A model generated the notes under the pieces. The model had not been told where the DNA came from, did no database searches, and saw only the letters and a program-made list of their open reading frames with translations. Shown here one piece after another: positions 6,765 to 7,195 of a DNA stretch of 7,195 bases (the stretch's first letter is position 1; the number at the start of each line of letters is the position of its first letter). The stretch comes from Candidatus Nanopelagicaceae bacterium (lineage in GTDB: Bacteria > Actinomycetota > Actinomycetes > Nanopelagicales > Nanopelagicaceae). Where the stretch lies: the NCBI GenBank assembly GCA_947488635.1, contig CANLAY010000044.1, forward strand, positions 1 through 7,195, in the 5' to 3' direction. A program made the translations under genes and the position numbers.

Positions 6765-7195
6765 TTAAATTTTGCCTAATGAGGCAGTGATGTCATCCCA
6801 TAAATCATCGACATCTTCGCAGCCCACTGAGAATCGGATCAAGGATTCGGAGATCTTGTGGCTCTCAGTTGCCCAGCGACGACGACGTTCCCACATAGAT
6901 TCAATGCCGCCGAGGCTAGTTGTATTAGTAATGATCCTTGCGCTCTGGGTTACTAGATCTGTGCCGGAAGCATCGCAGGTTAATTCAAATGAAATCATGC
7001 CGCCAAAGCCGGGATAGCGAACTTTGCTCACCTTGGCGTGGCCGGCCAAGCGCTTTGCCAGTTCTTTAGCATTGGCTTCAGCTGCTCTGAAACGTAGTGG
7101 GAAAGTGCGGATTCCGCGCAGTGCTAACCAAACTTCAAAGGGGCCAGGAATCGCGCCACTTAATTTACGGACATCGGCTAGGCGCTTAAGAAGAG
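6765..7195 (-). CDS. Cys/Met-metabolism PLP enzyme (cystathionine gamma-synthase/lyase type), C-terminal part
   Basis: The gene enters from the right edge; 142 residues and the stop are visible. The frame starts LLKRLADVRKLSGAIPGPFE and continues VWLALRGIRTFPLR, then VRYPGFGGMISFEL, TSLGGIESMWERRRRW and SLIRFSVGCEDVDDLWDDI. This order matches the small domain of the trans-sulfuration family, where the SLGGxES and RxSVGxED segments contact the substrate carboxylate. The PLP lysine and phosphate-binding residues lie outside the window. The ERRRRW form after SLGGIES replaces the HPxxMTH of classical MetB/MetC and is what I remember from an actinobacterial subgroup. Which reaction it catalyses (gamma-synthase, gamma-lyase or another) cannot be told from this part. 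It heads the minus-strand string that continues with the 49-residue gene 22 bases downstream. Confidence 0.85.
   Translation of the reverse strand, partial: LLKRLADVRKLSGAIPGPFEVWLALRGIRTFPLRFRAAEANAKELAKRLAGHAKVSKVRYPGFGGMISFELTCDASGTDLVTQSARIITNTTSLGGIESMWERRRRWATESHKISESLIRFSVGCEDVDDLWDDITASLGKI

Noticed and set aside
6772..7017. Plus-strand 81-codon ORF opposite the PLP enzyme
   Set aside because: It is antisense to a clear trans-sulfuration family C-terminus and has no independent support.

Overview
The window looks like a stretch of ordinary core chromosome from a small-genome, moderately AT-rich actinobacterium. Base composition is roughly mid-40s % G+C by eye (not computed). The FO synthase start, the E. 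coli-type ArgG that is also found in some actinobacteria, the FKBP lipoprotein, the two-cysteine membrane protein and the actinobacterial-style alpha-glucosidase all fit this. So do very tight gene packing and several starts without a Shine-Dalgarno. A planktonic freshwater lineage (acI/Nanopelagicales-like) is my best guess, by inference only. I see no mobile elements, CRISPR arrays, tRNAs, rRNAs or phage genes, and no gap over 300 bases without a gene.

Left part (1-1350): the 5' end of a minus-strand FO synthase gene (coenzyme F420 pathway) is divergent from a plus-strand FMN-dependent ene-reductase of the Old Yellow Enzyme/YqjM group.

Middle (1356-4893): on the minus strand, argG (argininosuccinate synthase) runs directly into an FKBP-type prolyl isomerase lipoprotein gene, sharing one base (TAATG). 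argG is divergent from a plus-strand cytoplasmic GH13 alpha-glucosidase. The 128 bases between the two ATGs hold two dyad symmetries and a good promoter for the glucosidase.

Right part (4923-7195): a TerC-family membrane protein follows the glucosidase on the plus strand and overlaps tail-to-tail with a short ribosome hibernation factor gene. Four minus-strand genes then read leftward in a probable transcription unit: a Cys/Met-metabolism PLP enzyme (C-terminal part only), a 49-codon membrane peptide, a 126-aa two-cysteine membrane protein of unknown function, and the hibernation factor.

The genes do not form one pathway. They cover cofactor F420 synthesis, redox, arginine synthesis, protein folding at the cell surface, alpha-glucoside use, metal or membrane homeostasis, sulfur amino acids and ribosome storage. 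I found no convincing new multi-gene system. The points worth a second look are the repeated -10/ATG spacing that suggests leaderless mRNAs, a consensus Shine-Dalgarno with no normal start codon behind it, the small gene abutting a TTG-started gene in the same frame, and the dyads in the argG/glucosidase intergenic region.
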